DNA of 64,000 bases from Mucilaginibacter myungsuensis (GCF_015222005.1 NZ_JADFFL010000001.1:372001-436000), one strand, 5' to 3'; numbered from the stretch's first letter, positions 16,785 through 28,124 are shown. Notes: a model not told the origin generated them from the letters alone. Made by a program: numbers and translations.

Positions 16785-17648
16785 ATGATCATTATTGCTG
16801 ACGGGGGCTCGACCAAAACCAATTGGTGCCTTGTTAATGAAGAAGGAAAAAAAATCTATTTCAACACCGAGGGCTATAACCCCTACTTCGTGAGTGAAGA
16901 GTACATTATTTCGTCTCTGAAGGAAAGCCTGCCAATCGACTTACAAATTGATAAGATCACCGAGGTTAATTACTATGGTGCCGGTTGCTCTACCCAAGAA
17001 AAACGCGATCATGTAAAGCGTGCCATGTCAGCAGTATTCACGTCAGCAACTGTAAACATTGGTCATGATCTTTTAGCAGCTGCCCGTGCGTTATTAGGCA
17101 CCAATGAGGGCTTTGCCGCTATTTTGGGTACTGGCACTAATACTTGCATCTATGATGGGAAAGATGTAGTGAATAATATCGATTCAGGCGCCTACATCCT
17201 TGGCGACGAGGGTAGCGGTTGCTACATCGGCAAAAAATTATTGACCGACTATCTACGAGGTTACATGCCTGAGGCTGTTCGCGAATTATTCTGGGAAACC
17301 TATAAATTAACACCGGACGACGTTAACGAACAAGTTTACACTAAACCTTTAGCTAACCGTTTCTGTGCAAGCTTCAGCAAATTCGTTTACGACAATAACG
17401 TACACATCGAATACTCACGTAACCTGGTACGCACCTCTTTCGAGGACTTCTTTAAGAACCTGGTTACCCGCTACCCTGACTATCAAAAATATACTTTCAA
17501 CTGCATTGGTTCGGTAGGTTACAACTTCCGTAACGTGTTAGAAGAGTTAGTGATCGAGAACGGTATGACCGTTGGTAATATCATCCGCTCACCTATAGAT
17601 GACCTGGTGAAATTTCACCTGAACCAGGCTGCTGCTCTGAAAGCGTGA
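16785..17648 (+). CDS. BadF/BcrAD-type ATPase, N-acetylglucosamine kinase-like
   Basis: ASKHA-fold sugar kinase of 287 residues, most like bacterial and animal GlcNAc kinases. The ATP-binding signatures are intact: phosphate-1 ADGGSTKTNWCL (5-16), phosphate-2 LGTGTNTCIYDG (near 115-126), the acidic GDEGSGCYIGKK stretch, and adenosine motif GSVGYNF near the C-terminus. A role in amino-sugar recycling is inferred from the family, since the substrate cannot be read from sequence. A paralogue without these residues sits 2 kb away between pfkA and gapA. The gene is monocistronic, followed by a nested hairpin. Confidence 0.88.
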   Translation: MIIIADGGSTKTNWCLVNEEGKKIYFNTEGYNPYFVSEEYIISSLKESLPIDLQIDKITEVNYYGAGCSTQEKRDHVKRAMSAVFTSATVNIGHDLLAAARALLGTNEGFAAILGTGTNTCIYDGKDVVNNIDSGAYILGDEGSGCYIGKKLLTDYLRGYMPEAVRELFWETYKLTPDDVNEQVYTKPLANRFCASFSKFVYDNNVHIEYSRNLVRTSFEDFFKNLVTRYPDYQKYTFNCIGSVGYNFRNVLEELVIENGMTVGNIIRSPIDDLVKFHLNQAAALKA

Positions 17649-17652
17649 GGAA

Positions 17653-17780
17653 GAGAATCAAGAATATAGAATCAAGAATCTATACTTAAAAACGAAAGGG
17701 GCGCTAAACTTAATGTTTAGCGCCCCTCTTTTATTAATGAAACTCCTGTCTTGATTCTTGACTCTATATTCTTGATTCTC
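17653..17780. repeat. heptad-phased inverted arms (AGAATCA type) around a terminator
   Basis: The left arm at 17653-17680 (heptamers AGAATCA, AGAATAT, AGAATCA, AGAATCT) matches the reverse complement of 17753-17780 at 27 of 28 positions. A separate terminator hairpin lies inside the 72-bp interval. Confidence 0.85.
17697..17735. terminator. bidirectional terminator
   Basis: A perfect 13-bp stem AGGGGCGCTAAAC / GTTTAGCGCCCCT with a TTAAT loop is followed by CTTTT. It serves the convergent kinase and NrtR-like genes. Confidence 0.85.
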
Positions 17781-17785
17781 TAAGC

Positions 17786-18481
17786 TTAACTATCAAGATT
17801 CAACTCATTCTGAAATATCTTAGAGTACTTCCTTCTGTCGAATTTGTAAAGTTTGGCAGCGCGGTATGATACCCCTTTTTGCTTTTCGTCCAACTCTTTC
17901 AGGAAACCGTAGCTTAACATCTTCTTGCGGAAGTTACGTTTATCCAGTTTCTTATTCAGGATAGCTTCGTAAAGTGACTGCAATTGGGTCAATGTGAATT
18001 TCTCCGGAAGCAGTTCAAAGGCTATCGGTTGGTAACCTAAACGGCGGCGGATCTTGTTAAAGCCTGTCTTAAAGATCTCGCTATGGTCGAAACCTAACTT
18101 TGGCAATTCGTTTACCGGATGCCAGAATGCCGTTTTAGCGATAGCACTTAAAGGCTTCAATTCCTTTTGTCCATTCAATCGCAGCAAGGCATAATAAGCC
18201 ACAGTGATCACACGCCCTTGCGGGTGGCGGTCCACATCACCAAACGTATGGAACTGCTCCATATGCAGCCCACGCAAGCCTGTAAGCTCGTAAAGGATAC
18301 GTTCGGCAGCATCATCAAGACTTTCGTCCTGCTTAACAATGTAACCCGGCAAAGCCTTCCAATCTTTAAAGGGTTCTTCGTTACGTTCTATCAGCAATAT
18401 CTTCAGTTCGCCATTCTCAAAACCAAATATGACACAGTCAATAGAGAATACCGATTCAAATTTGGGCAAGTTTTGTTCCAA
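17786..18481 (-). CDS. NrtR/AraR-like Nudix-domain transcriptional regulator
   Basis: Predicted one-component regulator of 231 residues. The N-terminal Nudix-like domain (about 10-145) keeps the fold. Its Nudix box region, GYIVKQDESLDDAAERILYELTGL, has Tyr/Ile and Gln in place of conserved Gly/Glu residues, so hydrolase activity is unlikely. The C-terminal third (about 150-225) is the NrtR-type winged helix (FTLTQLQSLYEAIL, LDKRNFRKKML, KGVSYRAAKLYKFD). Known Bacteroidota relatives sense sugars or NAD intermediates. It is divergent from pfkA with a dyad between them, so control of pfkA-kinase-gapA and of itself is likely. Confidence 0.88.
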   Translation of the reverse strand: MEQNLPKFESVFSIDCVIFGFENGELKILLIERNEEPFKDWKALPGYIVKQDESLDDAAERILYELTGLRGLHMEQFHTFGDVDRHPQGRVITVAYYALLRLNGQKELKPLSAIAKTAFWHPVNELPKLGFDHSEIFKTGFNKIRRRLGYQPIAFELLPEKFTLTQLQSLYEAILNKKLDKRNFRKKMLSYGFLKELDEKQKGVSYRAAKLYKFDRRKYSKIFQNELNLDS

Positions 18482-18550
18482 GTGCGTTGCGATTTTATTA
18501 AAAGGCTAATATATACCCTTCATTGCAAATGTAAAAAAATAAAAAAAATA

Positions 18551-18577
18551 ATATAGTGTAGTTTCTACACACTATAT
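18551..18577. promoter_or_regulatory. candidate operator between the NrtR-like gene and pfkA
   Basis: A perfect 9-bp inverted repeat ATATAGTGT / ACACTATAT with a 9-nt spacer (AGTTTCTAC) lies in the 128-bp divergent promoter region, 33 bp before the pfkA ATG. Its size fits a dimeric winged-helix regulator. Confidence 0.6.
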
Positions 18578-18609
18578 TCGCAACTTCTACTTTATAAACA
18601 GATACCAGT

Positions 18610-19599
18610 ATGCCTGACATTTCAAAAATAGCTGTACTCACTTCTGGTGGTGATGCCCCGGGTATGAATCCCTGCATCCGTGCCGTTGTCCGTACAGCCA
18701 TCTTCAATGGTTTAGAAGTTACCGGCATTAAACAAGGCTATAAGGGCATGATCGAAGATGACATGCAAGATATGCAACGCCGTTCGGTAAGCAATATACT
18801 AAATTTAGGTGGCACAATCTTAAAAACTGCCCGTTGTATGGAGTTCCATACCGACGAGGGAATGGAGAAAGCCTATCAAAATCTAAAAAAACGCGGGATA
18901 CAAGCTTTAGTAGTTATCGGTGGCGATGGTACTTTCACCGGCGCCCTGCGTTTCTCTAAAAAATACCCCGACATTAAAGTGATAGGTGTTCCAGGTACGA
19001 TTGATAATGATCTTTACGGATCTACTTATACCTTGGGTTTTGATACCGCTACCAATACCGTTATCGATGCGATAGATAAGATCCGCGATACCGCCGATGC
19101 GCACGACCGTTTATTTTTTATCGAAGTGATGGGCCGCGATTCGGGTGCAATCGCTTTACGGGCCGGCATTTGTTGCGGTGCCGAAGCTATCTTACTACCG
19201 GAGAAAGAGACCGCTATCGAAGATCTGATCAAAGGGTTAAAAGGCGGCGAGTATGATACCAAAACATCCAGCATTGTAATTGTTGCCGAAGGCGATAAAA
19301 ATGGCGGTGTTTATGATATTGCCCAAAAAGTTAAAAAGGAAGTTACCCATTACGATATTAAAGTTACTATTCTTGGTCACTTGCAGCGTGGTGGCGCCCC
19401 TTCTGCTTTCGATCGCATCTTAGGCAGTCGATTGGGATTTGCAGCGGTGAACGCGCTTATAAAAGGCGAATCGCAGCAAATGGTAGGTTTAGAGGCTAAC
19501 GTGATCAGATTGGTAAGTCTTGAAAAAGCACTCAACCAAAAAGACAAGTTTAAATTAGAGGACGATCTTTTAGAGATGGCCCATGTGTTATCTATCTAA
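18610..19599 (+). CDS. pfkA: ATP-dependent 6-phosphofructokinase
   Basis: Committing step of glycolysis: fructose-6-phosphate to fructose-1,6-bisphosphate. The 329-residue protein has TSGGDAPGMN (11-20), GGDGTFTG (near 103-110) and PGTIDND (near 126-132). The Gly in GGDG and the Gly before TIDND mark the ATP-dependent subtype rather than the PPi-dependent one, which has GGDD and PKTIDND. Length matches bacterial PfkA. It is the first gene of an operon with a kinase paralogue (9-bp gap) and gapA (5-bp gap), downstream of a candidate NrtR-type operator. Confidence 0.96.
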   Translation: MPDISKIAVLTSGGDAPGMNPCIRAVVRTAIFNGLEVTGIKQGYKGMIEDDMQDMQRRSVSNILNLGGTILKTARCMEFHTDEGMEKAYQNLKKRGIQALVVIGGDGTFTGALRFSKKYPDIKVIGVPGTIDNDLYGSTYTLGFDTATNTVIDAIDKIRDTADAHDRLFFIEVMGRDSGAIALRAGICCGAEAILLPEKETAIEDLIKGLKGGEYDTKTSSIVIVAEGDKNGGVYDIAQKVKKEVTHYDIKVTILGHLQRGGAPSAFDRILGSRLGFAAVNALIKGESQQMVGLEANVIRLVSLEKALNQKDKFKLEDDLLEMAHVLSI

Positions 19600-19608
19600 T
19601 ACAAAAGG

Positions 19609-21458
<1,850 letters not shown>

Positions 21459-21486
21459 TTGATCCGTACTTTGATCATATAAAACG

Positions 21487-21513
21487 AAAGCCGTCCAAAT
21501 TGGGCGGCTTTTG
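21487..21513 (+). terminator. intrinsic terminator of gapA
   Basis: AAAGCCGTCC pairs with GGGCGGCTTT (one G-U pair) across AAATT, followed by TTG, 29 bp after the stop codon. Confidence 0.8.
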
Positions 21514-21546
21514 TATTTATACACGCTAAAAATTTAGGTTTCTTCA

Positions 21547-21750
21547 TCACATTAGCTCGCTATCCTCTTTTTTATGGTAGGTTTTAAAAGCCAAAAAGAA
21601 TAACAAGACCACAGCGAACATATAGCCGAAAGAACTTAAATTATTAAGCGCGGCCTTGTGAGGCATATAAACCTCGCAGAATAACAATACCAATGCTAAT
21701 GTGCCGCCTACCAGATACAGGTAAAAGAATTTACTGTTCATGTTTTCCAA
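21547..21750 (-). CDS. small membrane protein, 67 aa
   Basis: I do not recognise a family. Two hydrophobic segments are clear, roughly residues 8-26 (FFYLYLVGGTLALVLLFCEV) and 40-56 (FGYMFAVVLLFFLAF), with a short charged C-terminal tail KTYHKKEDSELM. It is a likely inner-membrane hairpin. ATGs at 21750 and 21741 are both usable. It sits alone, convergent with gapA and divergent from a TPR gene. Confidence 0.65.
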   Translation of the reverse strand: MENMNSKFFYLYLVGGTLALVLLFCEVYMPHKAALNNLSSFGYMFAVVLLFFLAFKTYHKKEDSELM

Positions 21751-21845
21751 GGTTTGATTATAAAACAGTTTTCGCTGATCAAAGTTTTAAGAAGTATCAC
21801 TAAGTGATCTAAAAAACTATATATTGCAAAATAGATCTGAACGCT

Positions 21846-22328
21846 ATGCACAACTGGGAAGACACTTATTTAGAAGCCGAAGAAGCAATTAGGAATACCA
21901 ACTATCTACATGCCAAACAGTTGTTGGAGAATATCATTATGGATGAACCATCGACAGCCCAGGCACATAATTCCTTAGGATGGCTGTACCGTACCCAGTT
22001 TGATGATTACGAACGCGCTGAGAATCATTACAAAGCGGCTATCCGCAGTAACCCTAATTATCCGCACGCCTATGTTAACCTGATGGTACTTTACACCTAT
22101 CAGGAGCAATGGGATAAACTGAAACCTATTGCCGGTAAAGCCATGACCCGGCCGCTGGTGGATAAATCATTAGTGAATTACCGCTTAGGCATTATGGAAG
22201 AATATTTGCAAAACTTCGATTCGGCGATCGGCTACTATAAAAAGGCTATTAAACTTTGCCTCAATTTTGATTCGGTAGAGGATTATAAAAGAGCGATCAA
22301 TAATTGCGAATATAAATCTTCATTATAG
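21846..22328 (+). CDS. tetratricopeptide repeat protein, 160 aa
   Basis: Soluble TPR protein with about four consecutive units: EDTYLEAEEAIRNTNYLHAK, AQAHNSLGWLYRTQFDDYER, NPNYPHAYVNLMVLYTYQEQ and VNYRLGIMEEYLQNFDSAIG. Each has the characteristic small, aromatic and Pro positions. There is no signal peptide or catalytic domain, so it is probably a cytoplasmic scaffold with an unknown partner. It is transcribed alone, convergent with the LOG-family gene. Confidence 0.82.
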   Translation: MHNWEDTYLEAEEAIRNTNYLHAKQLLENIIMDEPSTAQAHNSLGWLYRTQFDDYERAENHYKAAIRSNPNYPHAYVNLMVLYTYQEQWDKLKPIAGKAMTRPLVDKSLVNYRLGIMEEYLQNFDSAIGYYKKAIKLCLNFDSVEDYKRAINNCEYKSSL

Positions 22329-22358
22329 CAGTTTTAAGATAGCACGTCGCTCACGACA

Positions 22359-22387
22359 TTGACATAGTCTAATTCGGACTATGTCAA
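22359..22387. terminator. terminator-like hairpin between convergent genes
   Basis: A perfect 11-bp stem TTGACATAGTC / GACTATGTCAA with a 7-nt loop. It overlaps the stop codon of the LOG-family gene at 22379. There is no strong T run, so efficiency is uncertain. Confidence 0.55.
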
Positions 22388-22963
22388 ATTTCTATCCTTG
22401 AACCAAACCTCGTCCGGTTTGGCGTTAAAGTTCTCCATTAGGTTCAATAATTCTATCGGATCGGCAGATGTGATAACCAGATCCCGGTTTGCTTTTTTAA
22501 GGAAGCGTTGCTCTACCATCACGTCCATTTGCTGAAGCAACAGGTCGTAAAAGCCGTTCACGTTCAATACGGCTATAGGATTATTGTGCAAGCCTAACTG
22601 CAGCCAGGTCAATACCTCAAAAAATTCCTCTAAAGTACCAAAGCCGCCAGGCAGCATAATGATACCATCGCAAAGGTCATTCATCATTTGCTTGCGCTGA
22701 TGCATGTTCTCAACGATATGTAACTCGGTCAGGCCGGTATGACCAACTTCTTTATCCATCAAAAATTGTGGTATAACACCGATGGTTTTACCACCCTGGG
22801 CTATAATCGCGTCGGCCAGCATGCCCATCACGCCTACCCTACCACCGCCAAATACCAAAGTAATTTCCCTCGTGGCCATTACCTGAGCTAATTGTTCTAC
22901 AGCTTGTTTCAGTATTGGGTCGCCGTTAAAGTTGGCCCCGCAGAAGACAGTTATTGCTTTCAT
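22379..22963 (-). CDS. LOG family (TIGR00730) Rossmann-fold protein
   Basis: Homologue of LONELY GUY enzymes, nucleoside 5'-monophosphate phosphoribohydrolases that release bases such as cytokinins in plants. The 194-residue protein has the N-terminal VFCGANFNG, GGGRVGVMGMLADA (near 40-53) and the hallmark PGGFGTLEEFFEVLTW (near 105-120). In bacteria, relatives clean up modified nucleotides; the actual substrate here is not known. The ATG at 22963 is followed directly by the first strand (KAITVFCGA). Confidence 0.9.
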   Translation of the reverse strand: MKAITVFCGANFNGDPILKQAVEQLAQVMATREITLVFGGGRVGVMGMLADAIIAQGGKTIGVIPQFLMDKEVGHTGLTELHIVENMHQRKQMMNDLCDGIIMLPGGFGTLEEFFEVLTWLQLGLHNNPIAVLNVNGFYDLLLQQMDVMVEQRFLKKANRDLVITSADPIELLNLMENFNAKPDEVWFKDRNLT

Positions 22964-23008
22964 GGCTCGAAAATCGGCAAAGTAAAGGATGTGATAAAGA
23001 AAAAGTTA

Positions 23009-23305
23009 TCAAGGTTTTCCAGCAGACAGCAGTGCTAATAACGGCTTTCTATACTCTACATCCTTTTCCCTGATCTCGATTCTGTGCCCCACCAAGTTGA
23101 TATTCAGAAAAACCTGAGCTTCATCTTCTTCGCCCTCATCAAAATAATCGAAGAATAATTTATATGCTTCGGTTCCCTCAATATGGTTATTTGCATGTCT
23201 ACCAAATTGGTGAACCGTGAACTTATCTAAGTCAACATAATCCCCAATAAGCTCCTTTTTAAATAATGAATTAATCGGTAATGTAAAACCATATAATTCA
23301 GCCAT
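23009..23305 (-). CDS. hypothetical protein, 98 aa
   Basis: Not recognised. It is soluble and acidic, with no signal peptide. Notable stretches are FFDYFDEGEEDEAQVFLNINL and VGHRIEIREKDVEYRKPLL. It ends 46 bp upstream of the LOG-family gene start in the same direction and follows a small lipoprotein-like gene, so the three could be co-transcribed. Confidence 0.5.
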   Translation of the reverse strand: MAELYGFTLPINSLFKKELIGDYVDLDKFTVHQFGRHANNHIEGTEAYKLFFDYFDEGEEDEAQVFLNINLVGHRIEIREKDVEYRKPLLALLSAGKP

Positions 23306-23343
23306 TGCCGATAGTAACCTATCACTATCGGAGCCGATGCTGA

Positions 23344-23631
23344 TTATTTTAACACCCTGACCAAAGCCCTGGTGCGAAGTCTTTTTTTCGGCATGGAAAC
23401 TTTCAAGCCTACAGTATCGCTCTTGTAGATCGCTTTTGCAACGTAAATATTATCATTGTCGGTAGTAGTTTGATCCGTTATTGTAAGCACCAGATCTCTG
23501 TCTGATGGATCTTCTGTCGATGTAGCTAATAATTCTGATAAATTTGCATCATGGTCCATGTTGAAGTTTTTGCAAGAATGAGAGACAAGGCTAACTAATA
23601 GAAACAGCAGGATCTTCGTGTTAAGGTTTAT
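23344..23631 (-). CDS. small lipoprotein-like gene with no standard start codon
   Basis: From the ATG at 23559 the protein has 71 residues and no export signal. The same frame is open upstream and encodes a textbook lipoprotein signal, INLNTKILLFLLVSLVSHSC, with the lipobox Cys at 23572-23574. No ATG, GTG or TTG occurs between the upstream stop (TAA, 23647-23649 region) and the Cys. The codon at 23629-23631 is ATA, exactly where an initiating Met would be expected. The mature part (SELLATSTEDPSDRDLVLTI) has no known family. Either ATA/CTG initiation is used, or an ATG has mutated. Confidence 0.55.
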   Translation of the reverse strand: MNLNTKILLFLLVSLVSHSCKNFNMDHDANLSELLATSTEDPSDRDLVLTITDQTTTDNDNIYVAKAIYKSDTVGLKVSMPKKRLRTRALVRVLK

Positions 23632-23657
23632 TCCGTAAAAATAATCTTATAAACAAA

Positions 23658-23683
23658 AAAAGCGATAGTGTCCTATCGCTTTT
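23658..23683 (-). terminator. intrinsic terminator of guaB
   Basis: AAAAGCGATAG pairs perfectly with CTATCGCTTTT across TGTC, 50 bp after the guaB stop on the minus strand. The flanking A run becomes a U run in the transcript. Confidence 0.85.
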
Positions 23684-23733
23684 AAATGTATAACGAGCCG
23701 ATCCTTTAATTCACCAACTCTTATTTCTAAAAA

Positions 23734-25215
<1,482 letters not shown>

Positions 25216-25237
25216 TTATGGTGGATCACTTGCCGGG

Positions 25238-25245
25238 CAAAGGTA
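25238..25245 (-). promoter_or_regulatory. putative -7 box of guaB
   Basis: TACCTTTG on the minus strand fits TAnnTTTG, about 31 bp upstream of the guaB ATG. No clear TTTG at -33. Confidence 0.45.
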
Positions 25246-25377
25246 GGATTTTATTTCGGATTTTTAATATGTGGGCGCCGAATTTTAGGAAATGACAATG
25301 TTTTGAGAAATCGGATGTTCAGCCTAAATATTCATCACGAGATAAATGCAGAACTAAACATCCGAAATTAGAGATCT

Positions 25378-26655
25378 TTAATATTTCCCCGCCACTACCT
25401 TATAAAACTTATCCAGATCCAAATATTGGTTAGCCAGTTTCAAAATATCGTCCGAAGTGATAGACTTTATGGTGTTAGTGTAATAGTCGTAGTAATCATA
25501 ATTTAAACCCGAGAAGTAGAGGTTCTTGAACTTATCAGCATGCGACATTACATTTTCCAGACTACCTAACAGTGAGCCAAGCATGTAATTGCGCACTAAC
25601 GATAGTTCTTCTTCCGGCACCAATTCCGTCTTTAAACGGTCGATTTCAAATTGGATCTCTTTAAGAGCAGCATGGCAAACATCTGCACCAACCTCTGTTG
25701 CGATGAATATTGAACCCGACTGTTTTAAAGACGTCATTGCCGAGCCGATACCGTAAGTATAGCCTTTATCCTCGCGGATATTAGCCATCAGTCTTGATCC
25801 AAAATATCCGCCCAAGATGGTATTCAATACCTGAACTTTCGGAAAATCGGGATGGCTACGGTTGATCGTTGGCCTGCCCATGCGGATAGCCGACTGAATG
25901 GCCTCTGCACGCTCTACAAAATAGAAATGCTCGGTAGCGGGCTGCAGTTCAGGTTGCGACGTATCAGCACTTGGCCGTTGGCTTGTCCAATCAGCATCAA
26001 AATGCTTACTCATCAGATCGGTAAGTTCAGCATCTACCCTACCGGCCACCACAATGGTGCAATTAGCAGGCTGATACATTTGTCTGAAATGTGCTTGCAG
26101 ATCGGCTTGGTTCAGTTGCTGATAATCGGCAACCTCGGCAGCGTATCCGTAAATCGTATTGCCGTACATGGCACGATTGAACTGACGGCGGGCCAGCACA
26201 TCGTTCTTTTGCAAAGCCACTTGTAACTTCTGCTGATGGGTTTTCACGTAAGTCGTTATCTCTTTTTCAGGAAATACCGAATTAGTGAGCACATCGTGAA
26301 CGATGGGCAGCGTGTGCTGCAAGTGCTTATTTAAGCTATAAAGCGACACCGTACAGTTATCATAGCCGTAATCAACCTGAAAGAAAGCACCATAGTAATC
26401 GATACTATCAGCTATCTGCGCAGCCGTACGGGTAGTAGTGCCTTCCGTCAGCATGGCATTGGCCACGAGATTCAGTAACGGCTTTCGCTCGTCGAAACGT
26501 AAGTTGCCAAATATCCATTCGATGCGTACCAATTCATGATCCTTGGAATTGAAATTGAATACGTTGCACCCGTTACCATATTTAATGTGTTGGGGTTTTA
26601 TTAAGCTTATATTTTGCGCCTGTTTAAAATCAGGCGCTATGGTTCTGTCTAACAT
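25378..26655 (-). CDS. M16 family peptidase subunit, R/Y-type (no zinc site)
   Basis: Insulinase-fold protein of 425 residues from the ATG at 26655 (a GTG at 26661 is also open). The N-terminal half lacks HxxEH; the equivalent region reads NLVANAMLTEGTTTRT. The C-terminal half keeps the substrate-binding Arg/Tyr pair in SRLMANIREDKGYTYGIGS. It follows a catalytic M16 gene by about 70 bp. Such complementary pairs act as heterodimers, as known for bacterial two-subunit M16B enzymes and mitochondrial MPP. It is probably soluble, since no signal peptide is seen. Confidence 0.9.
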   Translation of the reverse strand: MLDRTIAPDFKQAQNISLIKPQHIKYGNGCNVFNFNSKDHELVRIEWIFGNLRFDERKPLLNLVANAMLTEGTTTRTAAQIADSIDYYGAFFQVDYGYDNCTVSLYSLNKHLQHTLPIVHDVLTNSVFPEKEITTYVKTHQQKLQVALQKNDVLARRQFNRAMYGNTIYGYAAEVADYQQLNQADLQAHFRQMYQPANCTIVVAGRVDAELTDLMSKHFDADWTSQRPSADTSQPELQPATEHFYFVERAEAIQSAIRMGRPTINRSHPDFPKVQVLNTILGGYFGSRLMANIREDKGYTYGIGSAMTSLKQSGSIFIATEVGADVCHAALKEIQFEIDRLKTELVPEEELSLVRNYMLGSLLGSLENVMSHADKFKNLYFSGLNYDYYDYYTNTIKSITSDDILKLANQYLDLDKFYKVVAGKY

Positions 26656-26669
26656 GTACACTTCGTGTA

Positions 26670-26708
26670 AGTCCGGATCCCGATAGTTATCGGGACGGGA
26701 AGTCCGGA
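26670..26708. repeat. AGTCCGGA-flanked CCCGAT hairpin between the M16 genes
   Basis: A perfect 8-bp hairpin TCCCGATA / TATCGGGA (26678-26695) is flanked by direct copies of AGTCCGGA at 26670-26677 and 26701-26708. A near-identical arrangement lies at 41803-41850. Confidence 0.75.
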
Positions 26709-26725
26709 TATAATTTTTAATGACT

Positions 26726-28015
26726 CTATAAAGAAGCCTCTTCTGCTTCCGGACTTTCGGTCTTTCCGACTTGCGAACTATTCTCCGCCAAATAGATCAT
26801 CGTTGTCGAATTCTCTTTTCTGAATAATTGCCGGGCCTGCTGCTGGATCTGTTCAGCTGTCACAGCAATATACTTATCCGATTCCTTGTTGATCAGTTCA
26901 GCATCGCCAAGCAACTCGAACGATGCAAGGTTCATCGCTTTATCCAATAAACTCATCTCGCCAAATACCAGGGTCGATTCGGTCTTGTTCTTAACCTTGG
27001 TCAGTTCCTCGGCAGGCACAAATTGCTGTTTTAAAATTTCTAACTGTCCCCATATTGCAGCCTCGGCTTGTTCAATGCTTACGCCTTCGGCTGGCTTACC
27101 TTCTACCACAAACATGCCTTTGTCCATACTGCCGGTACTATAAGCACCAATTTCTGTAAACAATTGTTGTTCTTTGACCAGGTTACGGTGCAGTCTTGAT
27201 GAATTACCTCTGGAAAGGATGTCCGATATCAGGTCGGTTGCATAATAAGTATCCGCACCACGCTCATCACCCTGGAAAGCTACATACACAGAATTAAGCG
27301 GAACCTTCCCTGAGTAAGTAGCCCGGCGTTCGTCGGTCTGAACAGGTTCTTGCGGAAGATCCCGTACGTACTTCTCCCCCGCCGGAATCGGGCCGAACCA
27401 TTTTTCGGACATAGCTTTAACATCATCTGTTTTGATGTTCCCTCCCACAACCATAATAGCGTTCTGAGGATTATAATGCTTTTTAAAGAAAGCTTTTACC
27501 GCATCGATCTGCGCATGCTCAATGTGCTCCAATTTCTCACCAATGGTTGCCCAGCGGTAAGGGTGTTTTTTGTAAACCAACGGGCGTAACTTTAACCATA
27601 CGTCGCCATAGGGTTGATTGAGGTAACGTTGTTTAAACTCCTCCATCACCACGTTGCGCTGCACTTCTAAACTCTTCTCGCTAAAAGCTAAACTAAGCAT
27701 ACGGTCACTCTCTAACCAGAAAGCTGTCTCCAGGTTCTCAGCCGGAAGGGTAATGTAATAATTGGTGATATCGTTGCTGGTGAAAGCATTATTCTCACCG
27801 CCAACACGTTGCAAAGGTTCATCGTAGCTTGGGATGTTTACAGAGCCGCCGAACATCAGATGTTCGAACAAATGCGCAAAGCCTGTCTGCTCGGGATCTT
27901 CGTCGCGGGCGCCTACATCGTATAATATATTCAGTACGGCCATTGGTGTGGTGTCATCTTCGTGCACCAATACCCGCAAGCCGTTAGATAGTGTAAATCG
28001 GTTGAATTTAACCAT
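26726..28015 (-). CDS. M16 family zinc peptidase, catalytic subunit
   Basis: Insulinase-fold metallopeptidase of 429 residues from the ATG at 28015; the open frame extends 20 codons upstream but without conserved features. The inverted zinc motif HLFEH lies at 48-52, with the third ligand in NVVMEEFKQRY about 75 residues later. In the C-terminal half the R/Y motif is eroded (SRLHRNLVKEQQLFTEIGAY), the mirror image of the downstream subunit. The two genes therefore look like two halves of one active enzyme. Likely substrates are peptides; none is specified by context. Confidence 0.92.
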   Translation of the reverse strand: MVKFNRFTLSNGLRVLVHEDDTTPMAVLNILYDVGARDEDPEQTGFAHLFEHLMFGGSVNIPSYDEPLQRVGGENNAFTSNDITNYYITLPAENLETAFWLESDRMLSLAFSEKSLEVQRNVVMEEFKQRYLNQPYGDVWLKLRPLVYKKHPYRWATIGEKLEHIEHAQIDAVKAFFKKHYNPQNAIMVVGGNIKTDDVKAMSEKWFGPIPAGEKYVRDLPQEPVQTDERRATYSGKVPLNSVYVAFQGDERGADTYYATDLISDILSRGNSSRLHRNLVKEQQLFTEIGAYSTGSMDKGMFVVEGKPAEGVSIEQAEAAIWGQLEILKQQFVPAEELTKVKNKTESTLVFGEMSLLDKAMNLASFELLGDAELINKESDKYIAVTAEQIQQQARQLFRKENSTTMIYLAENSSQVGKTESPEAEEASL

Positions 28016-28079
28016 GCCTAATTTTAGTTTGGTTGACAAATGTAGCAAAACCACACAAGGCTGCAAGCTACACACCCGT

Positions 28080-28109
28080 TTTGTTTACGCTGATATTACC
28101 TTAACTTTG
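28080..28109 (+). promoter_or_regulatory. Bacteroidota-type promoter (TTTG-N18-TAACTTTG)
   Basis: TTTG at 28080-28083 and TAACTTTG at 28102-28109, separated by 18 bp, match the Bacteroidota -33/-7 consensus, 15 bp upstream of the ATG at 28125. This is the best promoter match I found in the window. Confidence 0.6.
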
Positions 28110-28124
28110 ACATATCACCATGCC

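Noticed and set aside
17786..18481. Active Nudix hydrolase
   Set aside because: The Nudix box lacks key Gly and Glu residues, and the C-terminal winged helix points to a regulator.
27834..28124. 97-codon N-terminal extension of the HEAT-like protein
   Set aside because: It is antisense to the start of the catalytic M16 gene, has no protein-like conservation, and a good promoter and ATG lie at 28080-28125.
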